A stretch of DNA of 7,499 bases, taken from JBPCRW01 sp050996405 (GTDB lineage: Bacteria > Acidobacteriota > Blastocatellia > Pyrinomonadales > Pyrinomonadaceae). Location of the stretch: assembly GCA_050996405.1 (NCBI GenBank), contig JBPCRW010000110.1:1-7499 (forward strand), written 5' to 3'. The translations under genes and the position numbers were made by a program. Below are positions 7,468-7,499 of this stretch, piece after piece; positions within the stretch are counted from its first letter, which is position 1; the number at the start of each line of letters is the position of its first letter. The notes below the pieces were generated by a model. That model made no database searches. It was not told the DNA's origin and saw nothing but the letters and a program-made list of their open reading frames with translations.

Positions 7468-7499
7468 CCTCTATCTTCCATTTCAATTTCTTCCTGTTT
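7449..7499 (-). CDS. 3' end of probable antitoxin gene (partial)
   Basis: Read leftward from the window edge, one frame gives KQEEIEMEDRGWQPKK and a TAA at 7451-7449. It overlaps the PIN toxin start by 19 bases. An acidic tail with an aromatic residue and a basic end is usual for antitoxins of the VapB/MazE or Phd kind, and position directly before a PIN toxin supports this role. A second frame is also open across this short stretch, so the assignment rests mainly on context. The DNA-binding part that would identify the antitoxin family lies outside the window. Confidence 0.55.
   Translation of the reverse strand, partial: KQEEIEMEDRGWQPKK

Overview
The window reads as chromosomal DNA from a mesophilic bacterium of moderate GC content. 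The gene content, the paired DUF2382 stress proteins and the heptanucleotide repeats would suit an acidobacterium of the Blastocatellia type. That placement is a guess from general resemblance; no marker here proves it.

Left part (1-2255). The left edge holds the first 13 codons of a leftward gene with a signal-peptide-like start. Diverging from it are two rightward DUF2382 (YsnF/AvaK-like) genes, 248-691 and 817-1620. The second adds an N-terminal domain like that of general stress protein 17M/YflT. A 267-base gap (1621-1887) follows and is packed with three separate inverted repeats, one of them an 18-bp perfect palindrome, plus a doubtful 35-codon ORF. Next is a single-domain response-regulator receiver (1888-2255). 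It is broken by an apparent one-base deletion near 1996-1998, yet keeps all its phosphorylation residues when the frame is restored.

Middle part (2284-3904). A 515-residue B12-binding radical SAM protein starts 28 bases after the receiver gene. It meets the leftward genes tail to tail across a 73-base gap that contains a weak AT hairpin.

Right part (3905-7499, all leftward). In transcription order this is the tail of a probable antitoxin, a VapC-like PIN toxin, DNA topoisomerase I (topA) and a PmtA/COG3963-like methyltransferase. The antitoxin and toxin overlap by 19 bases, and the next two gaps are 11 and 9 bases, so the four genes look like one transcription unit. topA has a complete catalytic core and five C-terminal zinc-ribbon units. 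Its linker between ribbons 1 and 2 is built from two oppositely oriented arrays of 7-bp tandem repeats that stay in frame.

No rRNA, tRNA, CRISPR array or recognisable transposase was found. The points most worth a second look are the repeat element inside topA, the hairpin cluster before the frameshifted receiver, and the apparent linkage of a toxin-antitoxin pair to topA.
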